Below the pieces are notes generated by a model. The model was given only the letters and a program-made list of their open reading frames with translations, ran no database searches and was not told the DNA's origin. The position numbers and the translations under genes are program-made. Shown piece after piece: positions 14,445 to 14,607 of a stretch of DNA of 14,607 nt (its first letter is position 1; each line of letters starts with the position of its first letter). This DNA comes from Actinocrinis sp035605935. Lineage in GTDB: Bacteria; Actinomycetota; Actinomycetes; Streptomycetales; Catenulisporaceae. The stretch is taken from positions 1-14,607 of the forward strand of contig NZ_DATNGK010000324.1 in assembly GCF_035605935.1 (NCBI RefSeq), written 5' to 3'.

Positions 14445-14607
14445 CGCGAGGCGCGCGGTATTGAAGTAAGAGGGCGTCTGATCCCATTTTGGGGTCTAAC
14501 GTCACGCACTATCAGCGGCGGATTGCCGCAATTGTCGGGTACGGCACAGCGAATCGGCCAAGCGGCGGGCCTGGCAAGGCGCCGGAGCATCTTCGCGCTC
14601 CTCATTC
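14445..14607. other. Downstream region with a hairpin, no clear gene
   Basis: The sequence is less GC-rich at first. GATCCCA (14480-14486), loop TTT, TGGGGTC (14490-14496) forms a 7-bp stem with one G-T pair. It may end the propeller transcript, although no T-run follows. After it a + strand frame is open to the window edge, ending in a basic-then-hydrophobic stretch (ARRRSIFALLI) that would suit the N-terminus of an exported protein from a TTG at 14523. There is no ribosome binding site, so I do not call it. Confidence 0.35.

Noticed and set aside
14471..14500. The tail sequence as an insertion-sequence end
   Set aside because: No matching inverted end, target duplication or transposase reading frame is visible; the stem there is explained as a simple hairpin.
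14276..14605. A - strand gene at the right edge
   Set aside because: Most of it lies antisense to the propeller gene, and the product is Arg/Ser/Pro-rich without motifs.

Overview
The window is high-GC DNA with strong GC preference at third codon positions, GTG starts and actinobacterial-type -10 boxes (TAnnnT) sitting 6 nt ahead of start codons. This fits an actinomycete, and the close resemblance of the acyl-CoA ligase to mycobacterial FadD36 suggests a Mycobacteriales or Pseudonocardiales type organism. The genus cannot be fixed from the window. No rRNA, tRNA, CRISPR array, integrase, transposase or insertion-sequence end was recognised.

Left part, + strand (59-2390): a soluble class-I type cytochrome P450, then an atypical NAD(P)-binding epimerase/reductase-like protein 85 bp downstream. 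Both have good ribosome binding sites. They may be co-transcribed, although a short inverted repeat lies between them.

Centre, + strand (2465-6827): three tightly overlapping genes with their own candidate promoter. They encode a Cas4/AddB-like PD-(D/E)XK nuclease with four cysteines placed for an iron-sulfur cluster, an unrecognised 508-residue protein ending in a beta-rich domain, and a compact complete SF1B helicase. Joins are a 4-nt GTGA overlap and a 1-nt TGATG overlap. In order and content the three products resemble a eukaryotic Dna2 (Fe-S nuclease, beta-barrel, SF1B helicase) split into separate chains. This is the most interesting unit in the window: it could be DNA end-processing or repair machinery, or a phage-defence system.

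Next, + strand (6964-9104): a FadD36/MatB-like malonyl-CoA synthetase, apparently leaderless, then a GNAT acetyltransferase carrying an unusual insert with two TTA codons.

Right part, - strand (13170 down to 9173): a membrane-anchored sulfite-oxidase-family molybdoenzyme, a Cof-type HAD phosphatase and a membrane M48 metallopeptidase with an N-terminal zinc ribbon. The first and last have notable RNA-structure candidates at their ribosome binding sites. A divergent 188-bp regulatory region with several palindromes separates the molybdoenzyme from a + strand five-Asp-box beta-propeller protein (13359-14444). The final 163 bp hold a hairpin and no convincing gene.

Apart from the nuclease-helicase cassette, the genes look like ordinary actinobacterial chromosome and do not obviously act in one pathway.
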